NCBI RefSeq assembly: GCF_001411495.1 | Contig: NZ_CP012982.1 | Location: forward strand, 1,302,001-1,366,000 | DNA: 64,000 nucleotides | Direction of reading: 5' to 3' | Origin: Burkholderia cepacia ATCC 25416 | GTDB lineage: Bacteria > Pseudomonadota > Gammaproteobacteria > Burkholderiales > Burkholderiaceae | Part shown: piece by piece, positions 9,814-20,526 of the stretch | Position numbering within the stretch: position 1 is the first letter of the stretch | Layout of the letters: every line of letters starts with the position of its first letter | Made by a program: the position numbers and the translations under genes | Notes under the pieces: model-generated | The model's input: only the letters and a program-made list of their open reading frames with translations | Database searches by the model: none | Told to the model about the DNA's origin: nothing

Positions 9814-10987
9814 AGCCGAGCACCTCCGCGTGATTCGCGTGGCGGCGCGCGCGTTCGAGCAGCGCCGCCACCGCACCGCCGCGGGCCGCCGGCTGGCCGG
9901 CGTCGTCTGCGCGCGGCGCCGCCGCGATCACGAGCCGCCCTTGCGCATGCCCCTGGATGCGCTCGATCCCGCCATGCAGGAAACGCACCGAGCCGCCGAG
10001 CGCCGCCGCGAGCGCGCCGACATCCGGCTCGCCGCCGCTCTCGCCCGTATAACGGACGTCGAGCACGACCTGCGCACCGTCGGGCAGCGCGGCCTGCTCG
10101 GGCAGCGGCTGCACGCGCGCGGCCAGTTCGGCCGGCAGGTCGTGCACGAGCGTGCTGAGCAGTGCGCGCGTCGCGCCGTGGCGCGGATCGCCGAACACGC
10201 GCCACACGGGGCCCGTTTCGACGACTTCGCCTTGTTCGATCACCGCGACCGTGTCGCACACCGCGCGGATCACTTCCATCTCGTGCGTGATCAGCACGAT
10301 CGTCAGCCCGAGGCGACGGTTGATGTCTGCGAGCAGCGCGAGGATCGACTGCGTCGTCTCGGGATCGAGCGCCGAAGTCGCCTCGTCGCACAGCAGGACC
10401 TCGGGATTGTGCACGAGCGCGCGGGCAATGCCGACGCGCTGCTTCTGCCCGCCCGACAGGCTGGCCGGATACGCGTCGCGTTTCGCGGCGAGCCCGACGA
10501 GTTCGAGCAGCGCCTCGACCTTGCGCACGCGCTCGGCCTTCGGCACGCCGGCGATCTTCAGCGGCAGCGCGACGTTCTCGAACACCGTCTTCGCGGACAG
10601 CAGGTTGAAATGCTGGAACACCATGCCGGTGCGACGCCGCAGCGCGACGAGCCCGTCCTCGTCGAGCGCGCCGACGTCGACGCCCTGTACGCGCACGCGG
10701 CCCGAGCTCGGCCGCTCGAGCCCGTTCACGAGCCGCAGCAGCGTCGACTTGCCCGCGCCGCTGCGGCCGATGATCCCGAACACCTCGCCGCGCCGCACGT
10801 CGAGCGTCACGTCGCGCAGCGCGGCGGCCTGGCCGCGCGGCGTCGCGAACACCTTGCCGACCTGCTCCAGCGACACGGCTGCGCCACCGGCGGCCGCCAC
10901 GGCCGCCGCGTCATGCGTGCCGGCAACGATGCCGGCACGCGCGGCCGATGCATCGACGAAACCCAGCGTATCGAACAATTGCGTCAT
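9806..10987 (-). CDS. MetN-type ABC transporter ATPase with NIL domain
   Basis: A 393-residue ABC ATPase. Walker A is at residues 74-82 (GRSGAGKST), a Q-loop FQHFNLL follows, and then the signature LSGGQKQRV and a Walker B/D-loop region ([11 protein letters not shown]). The C-terminal 100 residues look like the NIL substrate-sensing domain of methionine importers. An Ala-rich N-terminal extension of about 38 residues precedes the usual start; no better internal start is obvious, although the valine-rich [12 protein letters not shown] is where family homology begins. It powers the MetI-like permease, overlapping it by 8 bases. Confidence 0.93.
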   Translation of the reverse strand: MTQLFDTLGFVDASAARAGIVAGTHDAAAVAAAGGAAVSLEQVGKVFATPRGQAAALRDVTLDVRRGEVFGIIGRSGAGKSTLLRLVNGLERPSSGRVRVQGVDVGALDEDGLVALRRRTGMVFQHFNLLSAKTVFENVALPLKIAGVPKAERVRKVEALLELVGLAAKRDAYPASLSGGQKQRVGIARALVHNPEVLLCDEATSALDPETTQSILALLADINRRLGLTIVLITHEMEVIRAVCDTVAVIEQGEVVETGPVWRVFGDPRHGATRALLSTLVHDLPAELAARVQPLPEQAALPDGAQVVLDVRYTGESGGEPDVGALAAALGGSVRFLHGGIERIQGHAQGRLVIAAAPRADDAGQPAARGGAVAALLERARRHANHAEVLGYV

Positions 10988-11005
10988 CGCTTCGCTCCGT
11001 CACGT

Positions 11006-12424
11006 TCAGGCATGCGCGGGATGCGCGGGTTCGGATGCCGGTACGGCAGCCGGCCGGTGCTGCGCGCCCGTGTGCCACGCGGGCAGGCGCGGGCCCGCGC
11101 CGAACAGCTTCTCGCGCAGCGTCGGCGCGGGATCGTAGTCTTCCTTGTAGACGCCGCGGTTCTGCAGCTCGGGCACGACCCAGTCGACGAAATCCTCGAA
11201 CGACTCGGGCATCACGGTGCGCGTGAGGTTGAAACCGTCGATGCCCGTCTCGTCGATCCACGACTGCAGTTCGTTCGCGACCTGCGACGGCGAGCCGACG
11301 ATCGGCGCATACCGGCCGCCGAGCGACATCTGCTCGAGCATCCGCCGCACGGTCCACGTGCCGGTCGTGCTCTTGCGCGAGATCGCGTCGACGGCCGACT
11401 GGATCGAGTCGGTCTTCACGTACGAGATCGGTTCGTCGAGGCCGTACTTCGCGAAGTCGATGCCGGTCGAGCTCGCGAAATGCGCGAGGCCCGCTTCGGG
11501 GCTCGCATAGCGCCGGTATTCGTCGAACTTCTCGCGCGCGAGAAGTTCGGTTTCGGCCGTCACGACGCTCACGCCGGCAAAGATCCTGATCGACGCCGGA
11601 TCGCGCCCCTGCCGCGCGGCAGCCGCACGGATGTCGAGCGCCGCCGCACGCGCTGCGGCCTTGCTCTGCCCGTTCACGAACACGCATTCGGCGTGACGGC
11701 CCGCGAACTCGACGCCGCGCGCGGACGAACCGGCCTGGTACAACACCGGCGTGCGCTGCAGCGACGGCTCGCTCAGGTGGATCGCATCGATCGAATAGAA
11801 CGGCCCGTCGTGCTTCACGCGCCGCACCTTGCCCGGCTGCGCGAACACGCGCGCCTGCGCATCGCGGATCACCGCGTCGTCGTCCCAGCTCTGCTCCCAC
11901 AGCTTGTAGACGACGTCCATGTAGTCGTCCGCGCGCTCGTAGCGGTCGTCGTGGCCGATCTGCTGCGCGAGGCCCATCCCGCGTGCGGCACTGTCGAGAT
12001 AACCGGTGACGATGTTCCAGCCCACGCGCCCTTTCGTCAGGTGATCGAGCGTCGACATGCGGCGCGCGAACAGGTAAGGCGGCTCGTAGGTCAGGTTCGC
12101 GGTCACGCCGAAGCCGAGATGCCGCGTGACCTGCGCCATCGCGGGCACCAGCAGCAGCGGATCGTTGACGGGCACCTGCACCGATTCGCGCAGCGCGGCA
12201 TCGGGGCCGCCGCCGAACACGTCGTACACGCCGACGATGTCCGCGAGGAAGATCCCGTCGAACTTGCCGCGTTCGAGCGTTTTCGCGAGGTCGGCCCAGT
12301 AGTCGAGATCGGTGTAGTGCGCGGAGCGGTCGCGCGGATGCGTCCACAGCCCATGGTTAATGTGCCCGACGCAGTTCATGTTGAACGCGTTGAGCAGGAT
12401 CTTCTTGCGGTTCGCCGTCGTCAT
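11006..12424 (-). CDS. NtaA/DszA-type FMN-dependent monooxygenase
   Basis: A 472-residue luciferase-like (LLM-class) flavin-dependent monooxygenase of the NtaA/SnaA/DszA/DmoA group. The TIM-barrel family pattern is visible: FDGIFLADI near residue 54, TKGRVGWNIVTGYLDSAARGMG near 130, and FAGRHAECVFVNG near 235. Relatives use FMNH2 and O2 to cleave C-S or C-N bonds in sulfones, dimethyl sulfide or aminopolycarboxylates. A separate flavin reductase is needed and none is in this operon. The tail beyond residue 445 is Pro/Ala/His-rich. The context points to sulfur scavenging. Confidence 0.9.
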   Translation of the reverse strand: MTTANRKKILLNAFNMNCVGHINHGLWTHPRDRSAHYTDLDYWADLAKTLERGKFDGIFLADIVGVYDVFGGGPDAALRESVQVPVNDPLLLVPAMAQVTRHLGFGVTANLTYEPPYLFARRMSTLDHLTKGRVGWNIVTGYLDSAARGMGLAQQIGHDDRYERADDYMDVVYKLWEQSWDDDAVIRDAQARVFAQPGKVRRVKHDGPFYSIDAIHLSEPSLQRTPVLYQAGSSARGVEFAGRHAECVFVNGQSKAAARAAALDIRAAAARQGRDPASIRIFAGVSVVTAETELLAREKFDEYRRYASPEAGLAHFASSTGIDFAKYGLDEPISYVKTDSIQSAVDAISRKSTTGTWTVRRMLEQMSLGGRYAPIVGSPSQVANELQSWIDETGIDGFNLTRTVMPESFEDFVDWVVPELQNRGVYKEDYDPAPTLREKLFGAGPRLPAWHTGAQHRPAAVPASEPAHPAHA

Positions 12425-12437
12425 GTGAGCGCCTCCG

Positions 12438-13268
12438 TCACCACGCGATCGCGTACAGCGAGCCGAACGCGTTGTCGAGCGCCTTGCGCACGGCCGGCGA
12501 CTGCTGGTAGATCGCGATGAACTTGCGAATGCGCGGATCGTTCACGCTGTCCGGCCGCACGACCCACTGGATCGCGAAGATCTTGTTCTCGGTGCCGTCG
12601 AACAGCAGCGCGCTGTTCGGGTCGGTCGTGCCGGCGAGCTTGATGAAGCTCGGGTAGCCCTGCGCGAGATCGACGTCGTCGAGCGAACGCGCGAGTTGCG
12701 ATGCCTCGAGCGGGATGATCTTCAGGTGCTTCGGGTTCGACACGATGTCGTGCGTCGTCGCGCGGTAGTCGGCGCCCGGCTTCAGCTTGATGAGCCCCGC
12801 GCGCTGCAGCAGCAGCAACCCGCGCCCGCCGTTCACCGGATCGTTCGCGATCGCGACCTTCGCGCCGTCCTTCAGCTCGCTGAAGCTTTTCACCTTCTTC
12901 GAATAGAGGCCGATCTTCATGATCGTGCCGGGCGCGATCGACACGAAGTTGTAGCCGCCCTGCTTGTTCGCGTTCTCGAGGAACGGGATGTGCTGGAAGT
13001 AGTTGACGTCGATGTCCTTGTTCGCGAGCGCCGCGTTCGGCGTATTCCAGTCGGTGAATTCGACGATCCGCACGTCGAGCCCCTGCGCCTTCGCCTCCTT
13101 GGCGGCAACCTTCAGCGCCTCGATCTGCGGGCTCGTCGAAATGCCGACCTTCAGCGGCGCGGTGTCGGCCCGCGCACCATTGAGCAGCGCGACGCCGAGC
13201 AGGGCGGCGGCCAGCAGGCGCGCGACGCGGCCGGCGGAAAGACGGGCGGAAAAAACGGCATGCAGCAT
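12438..13268 (-). CDS. MetQ/NlpA-type ABC substrate-binding protein
   Basis: A 276-residue periplasmic binding protein of the MetQ/NlpA family, and first gene of the sulfur operon. The signal peptide ends near GARA-DTAPLKVG. It has no lipobox Cys, unlike typical MetQ lipoproteins, so it is probably soluble in the periplasm. Family features include VRIVEFTDWNTPNAAL and NVNYFQHIPFLE-like ligand residues near 75-95. The ATG at 13268 was chosen because AGGAG precedes it and the signal peptide starts there. It supplies the MetN/MetI-like importer encoded downstream. Methionine or another sulfur compound is the likely ligand. Confidence 0.92.
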   Translation of the reverse strand: MLHAVFSARLSAGRVARLLAAALLGVALLNGARADTAPLKVGISTSPQIEALKVAAKEAKAQGLDVRIVEFTDWNTPNAALANKDIDVNYFQHIPFLENANKQGGYNFVSIAPGTIMKIGLYSKKVKSFSELKDGAKVAIANDPVNGGRGLLLLQRAGLIKLKPGADYRATTHDIVSNPKHLKIIPLEASQLARSLDDVDLAQGYPSFIKLAGTTDPNSALLFDGTENKIFAIQWVVRPDSVNDPRIRKFIAIYQQSPAVRKALDNAFGSLYAIAW

Positions 13269-13486
13269 GGGAACCACTCTCCTGTCCAAAGACGGTATCG
13301 ACGGATGAGCGACGCCGCGGCGAACGCGCGGGCGTTCTCCGGACAAGGGTCAAGCACGTCGGAAAAGGATCAGCCGATGATAGAGAGCGGAGCGGGGACG
13401 GTCTACGAAGCGATTGTGCGAAGAAAATCGCGCGCGGCGATATGGGCGGCGGCCACGCAGGATCGGCGGCCCGACCGGGCGCCCGG

Positions 13487-13529
13487 CCGAAATCTCGGCC
13501 TGGACGCCGGGCGAATTCCGAAATCTCGG
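13487..13529. promoter_or_regulatory. Paired CCGA-N4-TCGG dyads, candidate enhancer for sigma54 activator
   Basis: The 12-base dyad CCGAAATCTCGG occurs twice, at 13487-13498 and 13518-13529, with centres exactly 31 bases apart (about three helical turns). The first copy extends to GGCCGAAATCTCGGCC. Both lie 85-130 bases upstream of the -24/-12 promoter at 13615. Paired upstream sites of this kind are the normal binding pattern of NtrC/DctD-type activators. The activator encoded at 17044 is the obvious candidate. Confidence 0.7.
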
Positions 13530-13614
13530 CCAGCCGGCCGGGCCGTCATTTCCGCAGACGAAACAAATCCCTTATGAATCAATGGATTAAAAATATTCCG
13601 TCAGGCTGCATTTC

Positions 13615-13629
13615 TGGCATGGGGGTTGC
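13615..13629 (+). promoter_or_regulatory. Sigma54 (-24/-12) promoter of the 2HCT transporter gene
   Basis: TGGCATGGGGGTTGC matches the sigma54 pattern, with GG and GC separated by exactly 10 bases (consensus TGGCAC-N5-TTGC). It lies 61 bases before the transporter start. A sigma54 activator with an intact GAFTGA loop is encoded two genes downstream. No good sigma70 promoter is seen in the same stretch. Confidence 0.82.
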
Positions 13630-13690
13630 GTAATAGACGGCACACGATGCCGCGAAGCGATGCAGGCATTCCAACATCAGGAGACACGTC

Positions 13691-15055
13691 TTGCAGACCT
13701 CTATCCATACCCCGTCCCATCCGGAGCCGGTTTCCAACGCCGTCGCCGCCCCGCGCGAGCGCTTCTGGCCGGAAGGCTGGTGGAAGCTGATGGAAATCCG
13801 CATCGGCATCATCCCGCTGCCCGTCTACTTCATCCTGCTTGCGCTGATCGTCGGCTTCTCGGTCACCGGCAAGGTGCCCGGCGAGATCTCGATGGCGATC
13901 GCGGTGCTCGCGTTCTTCGGCTTCACCTGCGCGGAACTGGGCAAGCGCTTGCCGCTCCTGCGCAACATCGGCGCCGCCGCGATCTTCGCGACCTTCGTGC
14001 CGTCGGCGCTCACGTACTACCACGTGCTGCCGAAGCCGGTGCTGAACCTGACGGTCGAATTCACGAAGTCGACCAACTTCCTGTACCTGTTCATCGCGTC
14101 GATCATCGTCGGCAGCATCCTGAGCATGGACCGGCGCGTGCTGATCCAGGGCTTCGTGAAGATCTTCATTCCGCTCGCGGCCGGCTCGGTCGCGGCCGCG
14201 ATCGTCGGCACGGCCGTAGGTACCGCGCTCGGCCTCGGCGCGCGCCACACGCTGCTGTACATCGTCGTGCCGATCATGGCGGGCGGCGTCGGCGAAGGCG
14301 CGATTCCGCTGTCGATCGGCTATTCGGAACTGATGCACCTGCCGCAAGGCGAGATGTTCGCGATGGTGCTGCCGCCGGTGATGCTCGGCAGCCTGACCGC
14401 GATCATCCTGTCGGGCGCGCTCGACATGCTCGGCAAGCGCTTCCCGCACCTGACCGGCAACGGCCGCCTGCAGGTCGGCGAATCGGGCGACATGACGCCC
14501 GAGAACGAGGAAATCCGCGGCCACGTCGACGTCTCGCACATCGCGGGCGCCGGCATCACGGCGATCACGCTGTACCTGGTCGGCCTGATGGCGCACAAGC
14601 TGTTCGGCCTGCCCGCGCCGGTCGCGATGCTGTTCCTCGCGGTGCTCGTGAAGCTCGCGCGCGCGGTGTCGCCGCCGCTGCAGGAAGGCGCGTTCGTCGT
14701 CTACAAGTTCTTCTCGACCGCCGTCACGTACCCGCTGCTGTTCGCGATCGGCGTCGCGATGACGCCGTGGGACAAGCTGACCGCCGCGTTCACGATCGTC
14801 AACGTGGTCACGATCGTGTCGACCGTCGCGACGCTGATGGGCACCGGTTTCGTGGTCGGCCGCCTGATGAAGATGTACCCTATCGACACCGCAATCGTGA
14901 ACGCCTGCCACAGCGGGCAAGGCGGCACCGGCGACGTCGCGATCCTCACGGCCGCGAACCGGATGCAGCTGATGCCGTTCGCGCAGATCGCGACCCGCAT
15001 CGGCGGCGCGATCGTCGTCACGGTCACGCTGATCCTGATCGCACACTTCGGATGA
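13691..15055 (+). CDS. 2-hydroxycarboxylate transporter (citrate/malate:Na+ symporter type)
   Basis: A 454-residue inner-membrane transporter of the 2HCT family, which imports citrate, malate or lactate-like acids with Na+ or H+. The two re-entrant-loop motifs of the family are present: GGVGEGAIPLS (near residue 197) and GQGGTGDVAI (near 415). About eleven hydrophobic spans are visible. The start is a TTG, supported by CAGGAGA at 13678-13684 seven bases upstream; the next in-frame ATG would remove the conserved N-terminus. Expression probably depends on sigma54 and the sensor/regulator pair that follows. The exact substrate is not readable. Confidence 0.92.
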   Translation: MQTSIHTPSHPEPVSNAVAAPRERFWPEGWWKLMEIRIGIIPLPVYFILLALIVGFSVTGKVPGEISMAIAVLAFFGFTCAELGKRLPLLRNIGAAAIFATFVPSALTYYHVLPKPVLNLTVEFTKSTNFLYLFIASIIVGSILSMDRRVLIQGFVKIFIPLAAGSVAAAIVGTAVGTALGLGARHTLLYIVVPIMAGGVGEGAIPLSIGYSELMHLPQGEMFAMVLPPVMLGSLTAIILSGALDMLGKRFPHLTGNGRLQVGESGDMTPENEEIRGHVDVSHIAGAGITAITLYLVGLMAHKLFGLPAPVAMLFLAVLVKLARAVSPPLQEGAFVVYKFFSTAVTYPLLFAIGVAMTPWDKLTAAFTIVNVVTIVSTVATLMGTGFVVGRLMKMYPIDTAIVNACHSGQGGTGDVAILTAANRMQLMPFAQIATRIGGAIVVTVTLILIAHFG

Positions 15056-15170
15056 CGCGCCGCCGCGCGCTCCGTCGCGCAGGCCGCTTCGCACGCGCCG
15101 CCGCCGGCCTTGCCGGCGCGCGGCGCGCGTCGTTCGGGGCGTCGCTCCGGGCGGCCGGTTGCGGGCTTCG

Positions 15171-17043
15171 ATGAGGGCGAACGTGCAGAAGAGCTTCAAG
15201 GGAATCCCGTGGTGGGGCTGGGCATCGGCCGGCGTGCTGTACGTGTGCGTGGCGGCCGCGGCCGTCGATTTCGCGTGGGAACGCGCGATCGACGCGCTCG
15301 AGGAAACCGGCGCGCACCGGCTCGACCTGTATGCATCGAGCCTGAAGAGCGAACTCGGCCGCTTCGAGATCCTGCCCGGCCTGGTCGCGCGGCAGGACCG
15401 CGTGCGCGCGATGCTGAAAGCCGCGCCGCACGATGCCCCCGAGCTCGTGCACACGGTCGACACGTACCTCGAAGCCGTGAACCGCGACGCGGGCAGCGGC
15501 GCAGTCGACGTGATCGACCTGCAGGGCGACGTGATCGCCGCCAGCAACTGGAACGAAACGCTCAGCTTCGTCGGCACCAACGTGTCGTACCGGCCGTATT
15601 TCAAGGACGCGCTCGCGCGCGGCAGCGGCCGCTTCTTCGGCATCGGCACCAATACCGGCGTGCCGGGCGTCTACTTCGCGAGCGCGGTGCGCGACGACGG
15701 CGTGCCGATCGGCGTCGCCGCCGTGAAGATCAGCGTCGACCCGCTCGAATCGGCGTGGCGCGCGCCGGGAGTCGCCGCGATGGTCGTCGACGGCAACGGC
15801 GTGGTCGTGATCTCGACCGAACCCGCGTGGAAATTCACCGCGCTGCGCCCGATCACCGCGCAGCAGCAGCGCGACATCCAGGCATCGCGACAGTACGCGG
15901 GCCGCACGGTCGACGCGCTGCCGTACCGCCGCATCGGCGACCGCAGCGCGGCCGCATGGTTCGGCACCTTCCCCGATCCGCGCCACGCCGGCCGCACCAC
16001 ACGCTATCTCGTGATGTCGCGCCCCGCGCCGCAGGCCGGCGATTCGCTGATGGTGCTGCTCGACATCGCGGGGGCGCGGCGCCAGCAGCAGACGGCCTTC
16101 GTGTTCGTCACCGGCGCGTTCCTGATCGCCGCGCTGCTGGCCGGTTACGCGATCCAGCGCCGCCGCGCGATCGTCGCGCGGCTGAATGCGCAGGACGCGC
16201 TGCGGCGCGCGAACGACCGGCTCGAGCTGACCGTCGCGCAGCGCACGGCCGCGCTGACGGCCGCGAACGAACGGATGCAGCGCGAGATCGTCGAGCGCGA
16301 GCGCACCGAGCAGCGGCTGCGCGCGTCGCAGCAGGAAGTCGTGCATGCGGGCAAGCTCGCGGTGCTCGGGCAGATGGCCGCCGGTCTCACGCACGAGCTG
16401 AACCAGCCGCTCGTCGCGATCCGCACGCTGTGCGACAACGCGCGCACGTTCTTCGAGCGCGGCCAGCCGGCGCCGGCGCTCGCCAATCTCGAACGGATCG
16501 GCAAGCTCGTCGACAGCATGGCCGTGCTCACCGGCGAGCTGAAGACCTTCGCGCGCAAGCCCGACGTCGAGCGCGTCGCGGTCTCGTTGAACGAGGCCGT
16601 CGCACATGCGCGGCTCATCTACGATGCGCGGATCCGCGACGAAGGCGTGCAACTCGACGTGCACATCGCGCCCGGCACCGCCGTGTCGGCCGAATCGAGC
16701 CAGTTGCAGCAGGTGATCGTGAACCTGCTCGGCAACGCGCTCGACGCGGTGCGCGACGCGCCCGTGCGCCGCATCGTCATCGAGGCCACCGGGCCGGACG
16801 AAGCCGGCCGTGTGCGCGTCACGGTCGCCGACAGCGGCGCGGGCATCGCGCCCGAGGTGCTGCCGCACCTGTTCGAGCCGTTCGTCACGACCAAGCCGCG
16901 CGGCCAGGGCCTCGGGCTCGGCCTCGCGATCACGTCGCGCATCGTCGAGGCGTTCGGCGCGAAGATCGCGGCGACGAACCGCGACGAAGGCGGCGCGCAG
17001 TTCAGTATCGAATTCGCGGCGGCAACGCTGCAAAGGACAGAGC

Positions 17044-17054
<11 letters not shown>
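15171..17054 (+). CDS. DctB-like sensor histidine kinase
   Basis: A 627-residue membrane sensor kinase. Transmembrane segments near residues 14-35 and 305-325 flank a periplasmic dCache-type domain. A short coiled coil follows, then the HisKA domain with phospho-acceptor His408 (GLTHELNQPL) and the HATPase domain with NLLGNALDAV, DSGAGI and GQGLGLGLAI. The layout matches DctB, which senses C4-dicarboxylates. It probably senses the 2-hydroxycarboxylate carried by the transporter upstream. The ATG at 15171 is preferred to a TTG four codons earlier. Its end overlaps the response-regulator gene by 11 bases. Confidence 0.92.
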
Positions 17055-18391
<1,337 letters not shown>

Positions 18392-18405
<14 letters not shown>

Positions 18406-18760
18406 CGCGAACGAGGACACGCACGACAGCATGGATCGCATCGACATCACCGAACACGGCCGCGTCGCCGGCCACCTGATCCGCGGCGTCACGCGCGCGC
18501 AGAAAACCTTCCGCCCGAGCGACTGGCCCGAGCGCCTCGCGGGCGTCATCACGCTGTTCGTCGGCGAGCGGCGGCCCGGCTATCCGTGCGCGCTGTCGCG
18601 GCTCGCGATGCCGGTCGTCGACCGCGGCGTCAAATGCCTGTTCGTGTCTGACGAATTGCGCACCGTATGCGCGGACGCCTTCGACTTCGCGATGCAGTTC
18701 GCGGCCGACAACGACCTCCCCGTCGAACTTCAGACCGCGCCCGCGCTGGCGGTGCGCTGA
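18392..18760 (+). CDS. Small conserved hypothetical protein, DUF3579-like
   Basis: A 122-residue soluble protein. It resembles the DUF3579 family of betaproteobacteria, with the stretches GHLIRGVTRAQKTFRPSDWPER and CLFVSDELR, though I cannot verify this by search. It overlaps the end of the regulator gene by 14 bases if the first ATG is used. A start at 18431 (MDRIDITEHG) would be closer to the conserved region. No function can be given. The tail is followed by about 280 bases with no gene. Confidence 0.72.
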
Positions 18761-19039
18761 AACGCGGGCCGCGTTCGCGGCGCGCGTCCTTCCCGATTCC
18801 CCGTTTTCCTGGTTGCGGTGCACGGGTGCGCAGGCCGTCGCACGCGCCTTTCCGGGCCTGTCCGGCTTCACGGCCAATCGTTAGACGATTGAAAGCATCG
18901 GCACCCATCCCCTTCCGACAAGGGTTTGCGGCCGAGCCATCAAAAAAATTGATCGTCACGATGAAAATTATGCGTTTTCCTTGCAGGTCGCCGTGATGCA
19001 TAGTTGCGTCGTGTTGACGCACCTTTGAGTCTTTCAGTC

Positions 19040-19891
19040 ATGAACATGCGAATCGAGCCGTCCGTGCTCGCGAACCCCGACCTGCAATTTGCGACGCTTT
19101 CGTCAGGCATCAGCCTGCCGTATGTCGAGCGGGGCAGCGGCGCGCCGATGGTGTTCGTGCACGGCTCGCTGTGCGACTACCGCTACTGGGATCCGCAGCT
19201 CGCGTCGCTGTCGGCCCACTACCGCTGCATCGCGCCGAGCCTCAGCCATTACTGGCCGGCCGTCGAAGCGGGCATCCAGGACGAGTTCAGCTGGCAGAAC
19301 CACGTCGACGAGCTCGCCGAGTTCATCGACGCGCTCGATCTCGGCCCCGTGCATCTGGTCGGCCACTCGCGCGGCGGCAGCGTCGCGTTCAACGTCGCGC
19401 GCCAGCATCCGCAACTCGTCGAATCGCTGACGCTCGCCGATCCGGGCGGCCCACTGCAACAGCCGGGCGTGCGCGAAGCCGCGCTGCCGGCCGCCGCGAT
19501 CGCGCTGCGCACGAAGGCCGTAAGCCTGATCGGGCAAGGCGACGTCGAAGCGGGCCTCGAGATGTTCGTCGATTCCGTGAGCCTGCCCGGCGCGTGGAAG
19601 AAAAGCACGTCGCGTTTCCGCACGATGGCGATCGACAACGCAAGCACGCTGCCGAAGCAGTTGCGCGACCCGCTGCCCGCGTACTCGCAGCACACGGCCG
19701 GCGACATCGCGTGCCGCACGCTGCTGATCGACGGCCAGCGCAGCCCGAAGATGTTCCGCAACAACGTCGATACGCTGACGCAGTGGATCGGCAATGCGCA
19801 ACGGCAGACCGTCGCCGGCGCATCGCACGGGATGAACGCGGCAAGCCCCGCCGTGTTCAACCGTTACGTGCACGAGTTCGTCGCCGCGTAA
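19040..19891 (+). CDS. Alpha/beta hydrolase
   Basis: A 283-residue alpha/beta-fold hydrolase. The oxyanion-hole motif VFVHGS is near residue 38. The nucleophile elbow GHSRGG contains Ser110, and the late His lies in VAGASHGMN near residue 262. An acidic residue in TLLIDGQRSPKMF is a candidate for the third triad member. The substrate is unknown. The ATG at 19040 is the first with an immediately following conserved stretch. It is a single gene with no operon partner, and the 93 bases after it contain no gene. Confidence 0.88.
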   Translation: MNMRIEPSVLANPDLQFATLSSGISLPYVERGSGAPMVFVHGSLCDYRYWDPQLASLSAHYRCIAPSLSHYWPAVEAGIQDEFSWQNHVDELAEFIDALDLGPVHLVGHSRGGSVAFNVARQHPQLVESLTLADPGGPLQQPGVREAALPAAAIALRTKAVSLIGQGDVEAGLEMFVDSVSLPGAWKKSTSRFRTMAIDNASTLPKQLRDPLPAYSQHTAGDIACRTLLIDGQRSPKMFRNNVDTLTQWIGNAQRQTVAGASHGMNAASPAVFNRYVHEFVAA

Positions 19892-19984
19892 CGCGAGCGG
19901 GCGGCATGCGCGCCGCCCGGCCTTCCCCTCTCTTGCGGAAGCGAAACGGCACGGGCAATCCGCATCGTTTCGCATCCCTCTGCA

Positions 19985-20425
19985 TCACGCAGCCGATGCC
20001 GCCTTGCGCGTCACCGCATCCGGCAACCCGAACACGCTGTCGAACGCCCAGTTGTACGTGAACGTGAAGATCGGGAAAAACACGATCAGCACCGCGTCGT
20101 ACAGGAACGCCTGCCATAACGACACGTCGAGCCACCACGCGATCAACGGAATCAGGAACGTCACGAGCGCGACCTGAAACCCGATCGCATGCACGACACG
20201 TCGCCCGACGGTGCGCGTCGTTTCGGTGCGCCGCCGCTCCCACGCCTCGAACCCAAGGTTGTACAGAAAATTGACGGTGACGCCCGTCGTCGAGATCATC
20301 ACGCCGAGCAGGCCGCTCGTCGCCGCGCTCGCGCCGCTCAGCATGCCGAGCACCGACGACGCGACGAGGATGCCGAGCACCTCGAACATCACGACGTAGA
20401 CTATGCGTCTCTTCCATCCTTGCAT
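19985..20425 (-). CDS. PACE-family proton-coupled efflux transporter (AceI-like)
   Basis: A 146-residue inner-membrane protein of the proteobacterial antimicrobial compound efflux family, which exports chlorhexidine and related cationic biocides or polyamines. It has four hydrophobic helices arranged as two bacterial transmembrane pairs. The motifs are RRIVYVVMFEV with Glu15 (the essential acid in AceI), NFLYNLGFE, RRVVHAIGFQV and TYNWAFD. Two family positions differ: Tyr replaces His in the first motif and Gln84 replaces Glu in the third. The ATG at 20425 gives the normal length. It is divergent from a LysR gene, as aceI is from aceR. Confidence 0.9.
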   Translation of the reverse strand: MQGWKRRIVYVVMFEVLGILVASSVLGMLSGASAATSGLLGVMISTTGVTVNFLYNLGFEAWERRRTETTRTVGRRVVHAIGFQVALVTFLIPLIAWWLDVSLWQAFLYDAVLIVFFPIFTFTYNWAFDSVFGLPDAVTRKAASAA

Positions 20426-20431
20426 GACCGA

Positions 20432-20455
20432 CCACCTTCGTTTCGAACAAGGTGG
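20432..20455. promoter_or_regulatory. Inverted repeat in the PACE/LysR divergent promoter
   Basis: CCACCTT and AAGGTGG form a perfect 7-base inverted repeat with a 10-base spacer, located immediately upstream of the PACE gene ATG. LysR proteins often bind such dyads in the shared promoter. It could also act as an RNA hairpin in the PACE leader. Confidence 0.5.
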
Positions 20456-20526
20456 CGAGACTACAGCGGACACTTCGTCCGTAAAAGTCAGGTCCTTTCA
20501 ATTTTTCTGACAGGAGGCGGCCGACC

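Noticed and set aside
15056..15170. GC-rich hairpin between the transporter and sensor kinase genes
   Set aside because: CGCCGGC-CTT-GCCGGCG can pair but has no T-run, and such repeats are frequent in this base composition.
13601..15652. Very long minus-strand open frame (683 codons) opposite the 2HCT transporter gene
   Set aside because: It is Arg/Asp/His-rich with no family pattern, antisense to a clear transporter and part of a kinase gene. It arises from GC codon bias.
19005..19021. Hairpin TGCGTC-N5-GACGCA before the alpha/beta hydrolase gene
   Set aside because: Only a 6-bp stem without a T-run; too weak to call a terminator or an operator.
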